DNA of 28,773 bases from DASRBA01 sp036559665. GTDB taxonomy: Bacteria > Myxococcota > Myxococcia > Myxococcales > Myxococcaceae. This document shows, in pieces, positions 15,297 through 23,702 of the stretch (its first letter is position 1; the number at the start of each line of letters is the position of its first letter). Below the pieces are notes generated by a model. The model did no database searches, had not been told where the DNA came from, and worked only from the letters and a program-made list of their open reading frames with translations. The stretch is from assembly GCA_036559665.1 (NCBI GenBank), contig DATBSS010000145.1:1-28773 (forward strand), read 5' to 3'. The position numbers and the translations under genes were made by a program.

Positions 15297-17195
15297 TCAG
15301 CCCTTCCCCGGGGCCGGCGGCAGCTCCACCGGCCGCCGCGCGAGCATGGCCAGCTCTCCCGACTCGTCGCCGCCGAGCCTCCGCATCAGCCGCATCCACT
15401 TCGGCGTCAGCTCCCGGGGCAGCTCCGGGTGCTGGATCCGCTCCAGGCTGTCGAAGCCGCAATCGGTGAGCAGCCGGGTGAGGGACTTCTCGTTGAAGTA
15501 CTGGAGGTGCGCCAGCGGGCTGACCACGTCCCAGGTCTTGCCGAAGATCTTGAACTGCAGCGAGTCCATGTCCGGCACGGCCACGTAGAGGATGCCGCCG
15601 GGCGCCAGCTTGGAGCGCACGTCCTTGAGCACGGAGGCGGGGTCGGCGAAATGCTCGGCCACGTGGCTGAGGATGATCACGTCGAACGAGCCCCACGGGA
15701 TCGGGTCCACCCCCAGCCGGCGGGTGCACACGTTGCGCCCGAACTCCGGCTCCATCTGCTTCGCCAGGGCGCTGGAGCTGTCCACGCCGTAGGCCTCGAA
15801 GCCGTAGGCGCGGGCCAGCTTGAGGAGGTAGCCGCGCCCGAACCCCAGGTCCAGCAGCCGGGTCCCCCGCGCCTTCATCCGCAGCATGTGGCAGATGGGC
15901 TCCGCGAAGATGCTCTGGACCTCCAGGAAGTCGTTCTCGTCATCGTCGCCCTCGCGCTCGGCGCCCATGCGGAGCTGGACGTCCAGCCGCAGGCGCGGGC
16001 TGACGTAGACGTGCGAGCACGTGAGGCAGCGGTGGTAGGTGAAGCCCTGTTTCTCGAAGAGGCGGCGGCGCTCCTTCCCGCGGCAGATGCCGCAGTCCAC
16101 GTCCTCCAGCGCGTTGGCCCCCGCCCGCTCCACCACGTCCGCTAAAGCGGAGTACCAGACCAGGCCCAGCGGCGGCGCTTCGGCAGGTACGGGCTCGGGC
16201 GCTGGCGCCGGCGCGGGCGGAGGCTTCGCGTCCGGGAAGAGGCCCAGGCGGAAGGCCTCCTTGAGCGACTCGCCCAGCTTGAGCAGGGCGATCGACTGCT
16301 CCGGCTCCGGCAGCTCCTGCGCCCGCCGACCCAGCGCCAGGAGCTCTTCGGCCAGGTGCGTCTCCAGCCCCTCGGGGAACGCCTTCCCTGCGGGGCCCTG
16401 CGCCTTCACGAAGAGCGACACCAGGTTCGGCTGTCCGCGCTTCTCGTCCTCCGGCCAGTCCTGCAGGTCGTTGAGCTTCTGGGCCAGCGAGTAGTAGCGC
16501 TCCAGGAACGGGTAGAGCGGCGACGCCCGGCGCGGATCCAGCGCGCTATAGAGGATGCGCCAGAAGTCCACGTTCTTGAGGGCGATCAACCGCTCGTAGG
16601 AGTCTCCGGTGAAGCCCTCCTTCGGGGCCTGCTCCATGATCGCGCCCACCACCGCGCGCCGGAACGACGCCAGCACCTTCTGCAGCACCACCAGGAAGTC
16701 CGGCACCTCGGGATCCGCCAGGCGCAGCAATCCTTCGGAGCAGAGGAGCAGCCCGGCCAGGATGGTGAGCGCCTCGGCACCCTCGCCGCGCGGGTACGCG
16801 CTGGTGGCCATCGAGAGCAGCGTCGGGCGCTTGCCCTTGTACCAGAAGTGGCGATCCAGCACGTCGTCGAAGACCCGGCCCGCCAGGTAGACGAAGGCGC
16901 ACGCGGCCGCGCGCCGGCGCAGGACGGGGAGCTCCGGCTTCGTCGCCACCGCGAAGTAGGGGAGGTCCCACAGCGACCACTGGAGCCAGTCCACGTACTC
17001 GTTCGCCTGGCCGACGATCTGCAGGCACAGCGGGTGGTCCGCGGAGATCTCCGCCACGTCCGCCAGCAACTGGTCCTTGGCCGTCTTGATGCCCTGGGAG
17101 AGCTCGTGGCGGTACCGCTCCACCTCCTCCCGGTGGCTTTCCAGGAACAAGGCGGCCCCGAACTCCGTCTGCACGAACAGGTCCGCGATGCTCAT
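15297..17195 (-). CDS. Fusion protein: DDxxD isoprenoid synthase domain plus zinc-ribbon methyltransferase
   Basis: 632 residues. Residues 1-320 are alpha-helical and carry DDVLD (110-114) in GRVFDDVLDRHFW, and a second acidic motif QKLNDLQDWPED (239-250). These are the two metal-binding motifs of trans-isoprenyl diphosphate synthases and related class I terpene enzymes. A Pro/Ala linker (321-342) follows. Residues 365-400 hold CGIC (368-371) and CLTC (390-393), a four-Cys ribbon. A class I methyltransferase then follows, with LLDLGFGRGYLLKLA (447-461), DVIILSHVAEHFADP (505-519) and APGGILYVAVP (531-541). It probably makes or binds an isoprenyl chain and methylates a product (inference). Fusing these two activities is unusual. 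ATG 17195 overlaps the stop of the cyclase-fold gene (ATGA). The N-terminal domain could alternatively be a class I terpene cyclase. Confidence 0.82.
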   Translation of the reverse strand: MSIADLFVQTEFGAALFLESHREEVERYRHELSQGIKTAKDQLLADVAEISADHPLCLQIVGQANEYVDWLQWSLWDLPYFAVATKPELPVLRRRAAACAFVYLAGRVFDDVLDRHFWYKGKRPTLLSMATSAYPRGEGAEALTILAGLLLCSEGLLRLADPEVPDFLVVLQKVLASFRRAVVGAIMEQAPKEGFTGDSYERLIALKNVDFWRILYSALDPRRASPLYPFLERYYSLAQKLNDLQDWPEDEKRGQPNLVSLFVKAQGPAGKAFPEGLETHLAEELLALGRRAQELPEPEQSIALLKLGESLKEAFRLGLFPDAKPPPAPAPAPEPVPAEAPPLGLVWYSALADVVERAGANALEDVDCGICRGKERRRLFEKQGFTYHRCLTCSHVYVSPRLRLDVQLRMGAEREGDDDENDFLEVQSIFAEPICHMLRMKARGTRLLDLGFGRGYLLKLARAYGFEAYGVDSSSALAKQMEPEFGRNVCTRRLGVDPIPWGSFDVIILSHVAEHFADPASVLKDVRSKLAPGGILYVAVPDMDSLQFKIFGKTWDVVSPLAHLQYFNEKSLTRLLTDCGFDSLERIQHPELPRELTPKWMRLMRRLGGDESGELAMLARRPVELPPAPGKG

Positions 17196-18139
17196 GCGGC
17201 CTCCTGCGCCGTCCGCGCGAGGACGTCCATGGCCAGCGCCGTCGTGCATGCCAGGGACCCTCCTCCGGCGGGGAAGAGGGCTTCGAACGGCCAGCCCCCC
17301 CAGGCGCCCACCAGGTCCAGCAGCGCCGCGCGGGCGCGCGGAAGCTCCGGGCCGCGGTGGCCCAGGTCCACCAGGGCGGACAGGCCCAGCGCCGTGCTCA
17401 GGGGCCCGCCGAACCCGCCCCGTTCGTCCTGGAGCGCCAGCACCCGCGGCACCAGGAGCGCCGCCAGCTCCTCGCGCCGGGACAGCCGCGCCTGCGCCCA
17501 CGCGCGCGCCGCGCAGTACGCGTGCGCCAGCGGGGTGGCGTAGTGGCCCGCGCCCGGCGGGAGCGGCTCCGCGGCCGCCCGCAGCAACTCGTCGATCCGC
17601 CCGCCCACCGACTCGCCCGCCAGCGCCAGCAGGCGCAGCGCGTTGGCCTCCGCCGCCCGGCCGGTGGTCGGCGCGGGCGACGCCTCGATCTCCGCCAGCG
17701 CGCGCACGTGGCGCGACCAGGGCCGCCCGGGCGCTCGCCGCCGGCCGTCCAGCATCGACGCCGCAGCCGCCGCGGTGCTGTCCGCGTCCGGCGCCACGCC
17801 GCTGCCGCGCCCGAAGAAGCGCCAGGAGCCGGTGCAGTCCTCCTGCCAGGCGAGGAACTGCCGGATCCGCCGCCGGATCCGCTGCGCGGTGCGGACGAAC
17901 CGGCCCCGCGCGCGCGGCGGCAGCGCGTCCAGGATGGGCGTCTCCACGAACATCGAGGTGGGGTCGAAGCAGGCCAGCGCGTCGTGCACGTAGGCCGAGG
18001 GCAGCGTGCTCCGCGTGTACCCCAGCCCGCCGCCGGAGACGCGGAAGTACGTCGCCATCTCGCCGGTCCCCAACTGCCCCCGGACGATGACGGAGAGCGA
18101 CCGGATCAGCACCTGGTCCAGTGCGGGGGCCAGGGTCAT
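17192..18139 (-). CDS. Terpene-cyclase/prenyltransferase-fold protein with DADSTA motif
   Basis: 315 residues, all-helical and rich in Ala/Leu/Arg. It has QW-type repeats, QEDCTGSWRFFGRG (99-112) and, further on, QDERGGFGGPLSTALGLSAL. Between them is PDADSTAAAAA (117-127). In squalene-hopene cyclases and class II diterpene cyclases the corresponding motif is DxDDTA, which protonates the substrate; here the fourth residue is Ser. That points to an alpha6 barrel related to this group but possibly not acting as a proton donor, or with another acid. It sits directly before the isoprenoid synthase fusion and overlaps it (ATGA), which supports an isoprenoid role (inference). The length is about half that of squalene-hopene cyclase, so only one barrel is present. 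Starts at ATG 18139, overlapping the upstream glycosyltransferase stop. Confidence 0.68.
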   Translation of the reverse strand: MTLAPALDQVLIRSLSVIVRGQLGTGEMATYFRVSGGGLGYTRSTLPSAYVHDALACFDPTSMFVETPILDALPPRARGRFVRTAQRIRRRIRQFLAWQEDCTGSWRFFGRGSGVAPDADSTAAAAASMLDGRRRAPGRPWSRHVRALAEIEASPAPTTGRAAEANALRLLALAGESVGGRIDELLRAAAEPLPPGAGHYATPLAHAYCAARAWAQARLSRREELAALLVPRVLALQDERGGFGGPLSTALGLSALVDLGHRGPELPRARAALLDLVGAWGGWPFEALFPAGGGSLACTTALAMDVLARTAQEAA

Positions 18140-19815
18140 CGCCCGGCCTCCCCGCGCGCGCCGCCCAGCCGCATCCGGAGCAGCTTGAGCTCGTTGGTGT
18201 TGCGCCAGCGCTCGAACTGGTCCCGCAGGTGCAGCAGCAGCGGCGCCGGCAGGTCCGCTGCGTGCGCCTCGCCCGGGGGGCGCGCCCACGGCGCGGCGAG
18301 GCCCGGCAGGTTCTTCGCCTCCGCCACCGCGCGGCTGAGCCCGGCCAGCTCCTCGAAGGCCTGGCGGATCTGCTGGGCGGCCGGCGGCGCCTCCCCGTCG
18401 AAGAGGGACTCCACCTCCCGCGCCAGCTGCTCCAGCCGCACCTCCGCCTGGGTGAAGCGGGCCAGCCGGTCGGCGGCGCCCAGCGGCGTGTCCAGCGCGT
18501 GGAGCAGCTCCCGCATCCGGGTCCCCACGGCCCGCGCCGGGGCGCTGCCGTCGAAGTAGAAGCTCCCCGGGAACGGCGCCCGCCAGTTCTCCACGCCGGA
18601 GCGCATCACCACCAGCGCGTTGCACCCGAAGAGCGGCGCCGCGTGGGAGGCGAACGAGTCCGCGCAGACCACCGCGTGGGACGCCTGCAGCTGGTCGAAC
18701 ACGCCGCCCAGCGTGAGGGCCTTTCCTCCGTCCGGCGCGGCGACCTCGACCTGCACGCCGCGGGACACCAGCGCTTGCGCGGACCGGGCCAGCGCGGAGG
18801 CGAAGCGCTCCGTGGAGAGGTTCTTGCCTCCGTCCAGCACCATCCGGATCGGCCGCGGGTGACCGCCCGCCCCCAGCTGGCCCAGCAGGGTGCTCCAGTA
18901 GCCGTGCGACGGCTCGTACTTGGAGGTGAAGGGGCTGACGAAGAGGCGGAGGTGGTCCGGAGGGCGGCGGTCCTTCCCGCTCATCACGCCCTCGAAGCGG
19001 TCGCCGTCGCGCGCGGGCAGGCCCAGCCGCCGCAGCATCTGGTGCAGGCCGGCGTAGAAGTTCTCCCCGTACGGCGTGAGGTGGAGGATCCGGTTCAGCC
19101 AGCGGCGCTTGTGGTCGAACAGGAACGCGGAGCGGCTCCCCAGCGAGATCTCGAGGTACCTCGGCACCCGGCTGTGCGAGGCCACCCCCATGAACAGCTC
19201 CGGCGCCTCGAAGTCCGCGAAGATCACCAGGTCGTTGCGCTCGTGGGGCTCCTCCCCGCGCAGCGCGGCCAGCAGCTCGCCGAAGTCCTGGTAGACCAGC
19301 GCCCGGTCGACGCCGTGGACCCGGTCCCAGATGTCGCGGTACCCCGACAGGGTGGTGATCTCCAGCGCCGGGTTCACCTGCTTCAGCCACCGGGGCAGCG
19401 GCGCCAGGATCAGCTCGTCCCCCACGCCGATGCCCGGCCCCAGCGCGAAGAGGACCCGGCGGTGCGGCATCAGCCAGCCCGGCTCGGGCGGCGCGTCCTC
19501 CACCACCAGGTCCGGGGGGAAGTACGCCCCGGCGCGGAGCAGTGGGAGCAGCGCGAACTGGATGTTGGCGCTGACGCGCTCGAAGCCCGCCGGGTGCAGG
19601 CCCGCCATCTGGCGCAGCACCTCTCCTACGCCCGCGACCTGGTCCAGCTCCGGCACCTCGCCGAGCTTCTTGAGGCCGGCCAGCCGCGACTCCAGGTAGG
19701 AGAGGTTGCTCTTGCTGATCGGCCGGCGGGTCAGGAAGTAGAGGTAGTGCGACAGCATCAGCACCGGCAGGTGCAGGTGGGGCGGCGGGCGCTCCAGCTC
19801 GATGACGTTGTTCAT
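18136..19815 (-). CDS. GT9/heptosyltransferase-like glycosyltransferase with helical C-terminal extension
   Basis: 559 residues. The central part has the GT9-type entry motif RVLFALGPGIGVGDELILAPLP (about 119-140). The matching C-terminal nucleotide-sugar strand reads ASHAVVCADSFASHAAPLFGCNALVV (about 377-402), the equivalent of the D(S/T)xxxHxA motif of heptosyltransferases. The first 115 residues are an unrecognised helical region, and the last about 120 residues are helical with many Arg/Glu, possibly coiled-coil. The start ATG 19815 shares one base with the upstream stop (TGATG) and has an AAGGTG ribosome site. The sugar is unknown. Its position next to isoprenoid genes suggests glycosylation of a lipid product (inference). 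Confidence 0.75.
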   Translation of the reverse strand: MNNVIELERPPPHLHLPVLMLSHYLYFLTRRPISKSNLSYLESRLAGLKKLGEVPELDQVAGVGEVLRQMAGLHPAGFERVSANIQFALLPLLRAGAYFPPDLVVEDAPPEPGWLMPHRRVLFALGPGIGVGDELILAPLPRWLKQVNPALEITTLSGYRDIWDRVHGVDRALVYQDFGELLAALRGEEPHERNDLVIFADFEAPELFMGVASHSRVPRYLEISLGSRSAFLFDHKRRWLNRILHLTPYGENFYAGLHQMLRRLGLPARDGDRFEGVMSGKDRRPPDHLRLFVSPFTSKYEPSHGYWSTLLGQLGAGGHPRPIRMVLDGGKNLSTERFASALARSAQALVSRGVQVEVAAPDGGKALTLGGVFDQLQASHAVVCADSFASHAAPLFGCNALVVMRSGVENWRAPFPGSFYFDGSAPARAVGTRMRELLHALDTPLGAADRLARFTQAEVRLEQLAREVESLFDGEAPPAAQQIRQAFEELAGLSRAVAEAKNLPGLAAPWARPPGEAHAADLPAPLLLHLRDQFERWRNTNELKLLRMRLGGARGEAGR

Positions 19816-20597
19816 CACCGGGGCACCTTGCCGAAGCTGCGGATCCGCCACTGGTTGTCCGCCTCGCGGACCAGCACGGCGATGCGGCGCTCCACCAGGG
19901 AATCGCGCGAGTCGTCCTCGGGGTGGAAGACCTCGATCTGCACCTGCGCGTCGATCAGGATGCCCTCGGGATGCGAGAGCGGCTCCGGGGCCTGGGCCAG
20001 CGAGACGGAGATCTCCGCCTTCTTGAGGCCCTCCAGCCCCGCCTCCAGCCCGTGCCGGAAGGTGAGCCGGTCGATCTCCTGGTCGTCCTCCAGCGCGTGG
20101 TACGCCTCGGAGATCCACTGCATCGCCGCGTCCACGTCCCGCCGGCCGAACGCGTGGATGAGCTCGTAGAGGCAGTCCACTGCCGCCTGGGCGTGCTCGT
20201 CCGCGAGCTGCTCCTCCAGGTCCGGGAACAGGCTGGACACCGCCAGCCCCGCGTCGCGCGCCTCCGGGAACGGCGGCAGATCGCCGCCCTCATCCTCGCG
20301 CGAGGCCGGGGGCCCCACCTCAGGCTCGGGTACCTCCTCCGGCGCGCCGTCCTCCTCGGATGCGAAGTAGTCGTCCCACCCGCCGCGCCCCTGGGCCCGG
20401 GGACCCCGGCCCCGGCCGCGGAACCACCACCCCAAAAGGTCGGTGGAGCTCAGGCGCCCCTCCGGATCCGGCGGAGGGAGGATGGGGAGCTCCCAGTGGC
20501 TCTCGGTGGGCTCGCCCTGGCCTCCCGCCTCTCCGGCGAGCCGATCCAGGAGCCGCTGCATCTCCCGGAGCCGGGCCTGGTAGCTGTTCTTCGGAAT
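19815..20597 (-). CDS. NTF2-fold (SnoaL-like) protein, probable ATT start codon
   Basis: About 260 residues if translation begins at ATT 20597 (248 from the first ATG at 20561). The first third is Gly/Glu/Pro-rich and looks disordered. The last 125 residues form an NTF2-like cone: LYELIHAFGRRDVDAAMQWISE, a beta strand ILIDAQVQIEVFHPEDD, and ERRIAVLVREADNQWRIRSFG at the end. NTF2/SnoaL domains bind hydrophobic ligands or catalyse cyclisation; the ligand is unknown. The ATG at 20561 has no spaced ribosome site, whereas ATT 20597 lies 7 bases after a perfect GGAGGAGA and gives the N-terminus MPKNSYQARLREM. No other in-frame ATG, GTG or TTG fits that site. The gene ends 1 base into the GT9 gene. 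Confidence 0.72.
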   Translation of the reverse strand: MPKNSYQARLREMQRLLDRLAGEAGGQGEPTESHWELPILPPPDPEGRLSSTDLLGWWFRGRGRGPRAQGRGGWDDYFASEEDGAPEEVPEPEVGPPASREDEGGDLPPFPEARDAGLAVSSLFPDLEEQLADEHAQAAVDCLYELIHAFGRRDVDAAMQWISEAYHALEDDQEIDRLTFRHGLEAGLEGLKKAEISVSLAQAPEPLSHPEGILIDAQVQIEVFHPEDDSRDSLVERRIAVLVREADNQWRIRSFGKVPR

Positions 20598-20604
20598 GGG
20601 CCCT

Positions 20605-20612
20605 TCTCCTCC
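20605..20612 (-). promoter_or_regulatory. Shine-Dalgarno site deciding an ATT start
   Basis: GGAGGAGA on the minus strand, 7 bases upstream of the ATT at 20597. It is the only ribosome site in the gap between the BtaA-like gene and the NTF2-fold gene. The first ATG (20561) has GGGAG touching it with no spacer. Confidence 0.6.
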
Positions 20613-20656
20613 GTTGGGGGCGCGCAGGGTACCTCACCGGGCGGCGCGCGACGGGC

Positions 20657-21781
20657 TCATTTGACGACCCGGAGCGCCCGGTAGCGCGCATAGATGAAGG
20701 ATCGGTCCTCCTCCAGCAAGCGGTTCGAGAGGTCGTCGTCAAGGACCAGGCGATCGCCCAACTCCGGAGGCGGCCCGCGGTCCGTGAACAGGTTGCGGAG
20801 CAGCAGCCTCGCGCCCGGCCGGGCCACCCGGACCAGCTCCGAGCAGACCGCGCCGACCGTCTCCTCCGGCATCCACTCGAAGACGTTGCTGAGCTGGAAC
20901 GCGTCCACCGACGACGCGTCCAGGCCGCGCAGGAAGACCTCGATGGGGGCGGTGACCGGCTCCAGGCGGTCCAGGTTGTCCCGGAGCCGGGCGAGGCCGG
21001 CCTCCTCCAGGTACGGCGGGCGCCCGCCGGGCGACGAGAGGTCCTGGTCCAGCAGGACCCGCGAGAGGAAGTAGTTGTCCTGGGCGGGGATGCGGGTCAT
21101 GGCGTGCTCGACGCGGTCCCACAGGAAGGAGGGGATGTTCCGCTCGGTGGCCAGCGGGAAGTAGTCCGTCCCGAACAGGGCGCGCCGCCCGCGCGGGCCG
21201 GAGAAGAGCGGGCCGACGGCGGAGGCCAGCCAGCGCACCCGGGGATAGTCGAAGTGCTCGTCGTAGAGCCCGCGCTGCCGCTCCAGGTCTCCCGGCTCGA
21301 ACAGTTGCTCCAGCACCTTCGGCTTGAACTTGCGGCGCAGGAATTGGCCGACCCGGTAGAAGACCGCGGTGGCCGCGCCCGCCCGGGCGACGCCCCGGTC
21401 CAGGAGCGCCCGCCGCTCGTCCCAGAACGCGCGGGCGGCCGGCGAGAGATCTTCCCGAGCCCGCTGGTAGATCGCGGAGGACTCCTCGCCCGATCGCAGC
21501 AGCCGCTCCACCTGCGACGCCGGGAAGCTCCGCAGCGCCGCCGCCTTGAGCTCGAGGAGATGGGTCTGCGCCGGGTTGTAGTCGAGGCTGGTGAGCGTCA
21601 CCGGCGCCTCCGTGAGCAGGCTCAGCGGCGTGCACCCGCCCGCGGTGATGGCCAGCACCCGGTCGCCGGGCTGAAGGCGCAGCGCTCGCGCGTCGCTGCG
21701 CGGATCCTCCCAGGTCTCGGTGAAGTGGAGCCGGGCGCCGTCCGGCGGGTCCAGGCTGGGGGTGACGGGTGCGGCGCTCAC
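20657..21781 (-). CDS. DUF3419 protein, BtaA-like (AdoMet:diacylglycerol 3-amino-3-carboxypropyltransferase family)
   Basis: 374 residues from GTG 21781 (GGAG six bases upstream). The SAM-site strand is RVLAITAGGCTPLSLL (41-56), followed by the strongly conserved SLDYNPAQTHLLELKAA (65-81), which matches the DxNPAQ..LLELK signature of DUF3419. Near the end, DAFQLSNVFEWMPEETV and RVARPGARLLLRNLF are further family features. Characterised members (BtaA) transfer the 3-amino-3-carboxypropyl group of SAM to diacylglycerol, the first step of betaine lipid (DGTS) synthesis. The acceptor here could be another lipid alcohol (inference). A methyltransferase two genes upstream could play the BtaB role. 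An in-frame ATG at 21862 lies inside the upstream gene and gives a low-complexity N-terminus, so I rejected it. Confidence 0.82.
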   Translation of the reverse strand: MSAAPVTPSLDPPDGARLHFTETWEDPRSDARALRLQPGDRVLAITAGGCTPLSLLTEAPVTLTSLDYNPAQTHLLELKAAALRSFPASQVERLLRSGEESSAIYQRAREDLSPAARAFWDERRALLDRGVARAGAATAVFYRVGQFLRRKFKPKVLEQLFEPGDLERQRGLYDEHFDYPRVRWLASAVGPLFSGPRGRRALFGTDYFPLATERNIPSFLWDRVEHAMTRIPAQDNYFLSRVLLDQDLSSPGGRPPYLEEAGLARLRDNLDRLEPVTAPIEVFLRGLDASSVDAFQLSNVFEWMPEETVGAVCSELVRVARPGARLLLRNLFTDRGPPPELGDRLVLDDDLSNRLLEEDRSFIYARYRALRVVK

Positions 21782-21797
21782 CAGGGGCTCCGGCTTT

Positions 21798-22910
21798 CTA
21801 GACGAGCGCGATCTCGTGGTGGAACGGGCGGTCGTCCAGCGGCGGGCCCTGGTACCCGGCATCCGGGCAGACGGCGTAGGCGCCGACCCGGGTGGGTTGG
21901 GCGAACAGCCCGAGCAGCGCGATGCGGCGCGGGTCCTTCGCGTCCAGGCTGAGGTTCAAGGTGGAGTAGCCGCGGCCCCTCAGCTCGCGCAGCGCGGCCA
22001 GGATGAGAGAGCGGAGGACGCCGGGATCCTCCAGTGGAGCGCAGAGGTGGATGGCGCTCAGCGAGCGCAGCTCGCCGCCCGGGGGCGGCAGCGGGGCCGC
22101 GCCGGCCAGCCGCGCTACCGCGTTGAAGGCCAGGCGCGGCACCACCATCTCGCGCCCGTACGCCACCACCCGGAGCTGCTTGACCGGGTGCTGGTCCCAC
22201 AGTCCCCAGAAGCCCTCCAGCCTTCCGTTCCGGTGGCGCAGGAGCCGGTAGCTGGAGATCCCCAGGTTCGGCGCGCCGTCGATCCACCGCGCGAACGAGT
22301 CCTCGTCGAACGCCTGGGTGAATTGGAGCTGCGGGGCCAGGCGGCGCCAGAGGTCGATCATCTCGCCCACGTCCTCCGCGCGGGCGGTCGTCACGGTGTG
22401 GTCGGGGTCCTGCCGGCGGGCCCACAGGAGCGGGATGGAGAAGGACTCCACCGTCGAGAAGCGGACCAGCGGCGGGGTCCCCCGGAGCCCGGGCGACCAC
22501 TTCTCCGCGTGGCGGTTGCCCCGCATGATGGTGAAGAACATGATCCCGCCGCCGCCGATCCCGGCGCGGCAGGCGTCCAGCGCGTTGCGGATGAGCGTGT
22601 CGGCCGCGGCCAGCTCCGGGCCCCGGTGATCGGGGTGGACCTTCACGTCGCTCAGGTACGCCACCTCGCGCGGCTGGGCGTGGACGTAGGCCTGCCGGAA
22701 CGCCAGCCCTGAGCAGCCGATCACCTGCCCGGTGACGCCGTCCGCCGCCACGAACACGTGCCACGGGTCGCCGAAGAGCCTGCTCAGCGCGAAGAAGTCC
22801 GACCCGCGCTCGATGCAGAGGTTCAGGCCTCCGCGCATGGAGCACGCGCCCGCCAGCGCCACCAGGCCGGCGTTGTCCACGGCGGTCGCCTTCCGGAACG
22901 TGACGGGCAT
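21798..22910 (-). CDS. GNAT-family N-acetyltransferase, two-domain
   Basis: 370 residues. The N-terminal half is a GNAT domain: MPVTFRKATAVDNAGLVALA, then VAYLSDVKVHPDHRGPELAAADTLI (about 83-107), where the strand and HRGxxLA turn form the acetyl/acyl-CoA site. The second half has another GNAT-like layout (TTARAEDVGEMIDLWRRLAP, then LRSLILAALRELRGRGYSTLNLSLD) without a clear CoA loop. This tandem shape fits large GNATs that acylate amines or act on lipoamino substrates. The substrate is unknown; acylation of the amino group made by the downstream BtaA-like enzyme is an attractive idea but untested. ATG 22910 has GAGG close upstream and lies 18 bases after the methyltransferase stop. Confidence 0.78.
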   Translation of the reverse strand: MPVTFRKATAVDNAGLVALAGACSMRGGLNLCIERGSDFFALSRLFGDPWHVFVAADGVTGQVIGCSGLAFRQAYVHAQPREVAYLSDVKVHPDHRGPELAAADTLIRNALDACRAGIGGGGIMFFTIMRGNRHAEKWSPGLRGTPPLVRFSTVESFSIPLLWARRQDPDHTVTTARAEDVGEMIDLWRRLAPQLQFTQAFDEDSFARWIDGAPNLGISSYRLLRHRNGRLEGFWGLWDQHPVKQLRVVAYGREMVVPRLAFNAVARLAGAAPLPPPGGELRSLSAIHLCAPLEDPGVLRSLILAALRELRGRGYSTLNLSLDAKDPRRIALLGLFAQPTRVGAYAVCPDAGYQGPPLDDRPFHHEIALV

Positions 22911-22928
22911 GGCCTCAGGTCAAGAAGG

Positions 22929-23702
22929 TCAGGGCTTCTGGAACTTCAGCTCCCACCACTCCGACCAGTCGAAGGAGGGCTGGCCGTCGAACAGGTCGAA
23001 CCCGCCCGCGCGCTCGAAGGCCTGCCAGGGGCGGTTGTCCACCTGGAACGCCGGGCGCTGGATCCGCACCGGGAGGAAGCCGGCCGCCCGGAGGTGGGCG
23101 ATCATCTCGGCGACCACCGGCGTCTTCGTCTCGAACAGCCGGTCCACGTTCTCGATCACCCGCATCACCCGCCGTTGCTCCTCCGCGGTCTCGCATTGCC
23201 GGATGAAGTAGTCCTTGATGTAGACGATGCCTCCGGGCTTGAGGACGTGCGCCACGCCCGCCAGCACCCGGTCCGGCCGGGGCGAATGGGACATCGACTC
23301 CAGGAAGTAGACGAGGTCGAACTCCTCCCGCGGGTAGAGCTGCTCGAGCCGGTGGAAGTCGCCGGCGCGGACGTGGATGCGGTCCGAGAGGCCGGCCTTC
23401 GCTACGTGCTCGGAGGCCATCCGGGCCTGGACCGGAGAGATGGTCAGCGCCTCCACCGTGATGGCGTGGCCGCGGGCGAAGGAGACGCTGGGGCCGCAGA
23501 CTCCGCACCCCGCGTCCAGCACGCGCTTGCCGTCGCGGATCCCCGCCTGCTTCGCCAGGTACGCGTGCAGGTCCTCCAGCCGGGTGGGGCGGTGCGCCTG
23601 GATGGTGTCTCCGAAGTGTTCCAGGTACCGCGACGTCCAGTCGTCGTAGTAGGTGGCCACCGCGCTGGGAGACGGCGAGCGCGCTTCCTGGTCCGGAGTC
23701 AT
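22929..23702 (-). CDS. Class I SAM-dependent methyltransferase (Methyltransf_11 type), first gene of the minus operon
   Basis: 257 residues from ATG 23702. Motif I is KRVLDAGCGVCGPSVSFA (59-76), with a following LTISPVQARMASEHV (86-100), EEFDLVYFLESMSH (126-139) and VLKPGGIVYIKDYF. The YYDDWTSRYLEHFG start (18-31) recalls enzymes of the geranyl-diphosphate C-methyltransferase and small-molecule N/C-methyltransferase groups. The substrate is not determined; N-methylation of an amino-carboxypropyl head group (BtaB-like) or methylation of an isoprenoid are both possible. A GTG at 23756 would add 18 residues with no similarity; neither start has a clear ribosome site, so a leaderless or near-leaderless transcript is possible. 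It is transcribed divergently from the SnoaL-like gene. Confidence 0.85.
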   Translation of the reverse strand: MTPDQEARSPSPSAVATYYDDWTSRYLEHFGDTIQAHRPTRLEDLHAYLAKQAGIRDGKRVLDAGCGVCGPSVSFARGHAITVEALTISPVQARMASEHVAKAGLSDRIHVRAGDFHRLEQLYPREEFDLVYFLESMSHSPRPDRVLAGVAHVLKPGGIVYIKDYFIRQCETAEEQRRVMRVIENVDRLFETKTPVVAEMIAHLRAAGFLPVRIQRPAFQVDNRPWQAFERAGGFDLFDGQPSFDWSEWWELKFQKP

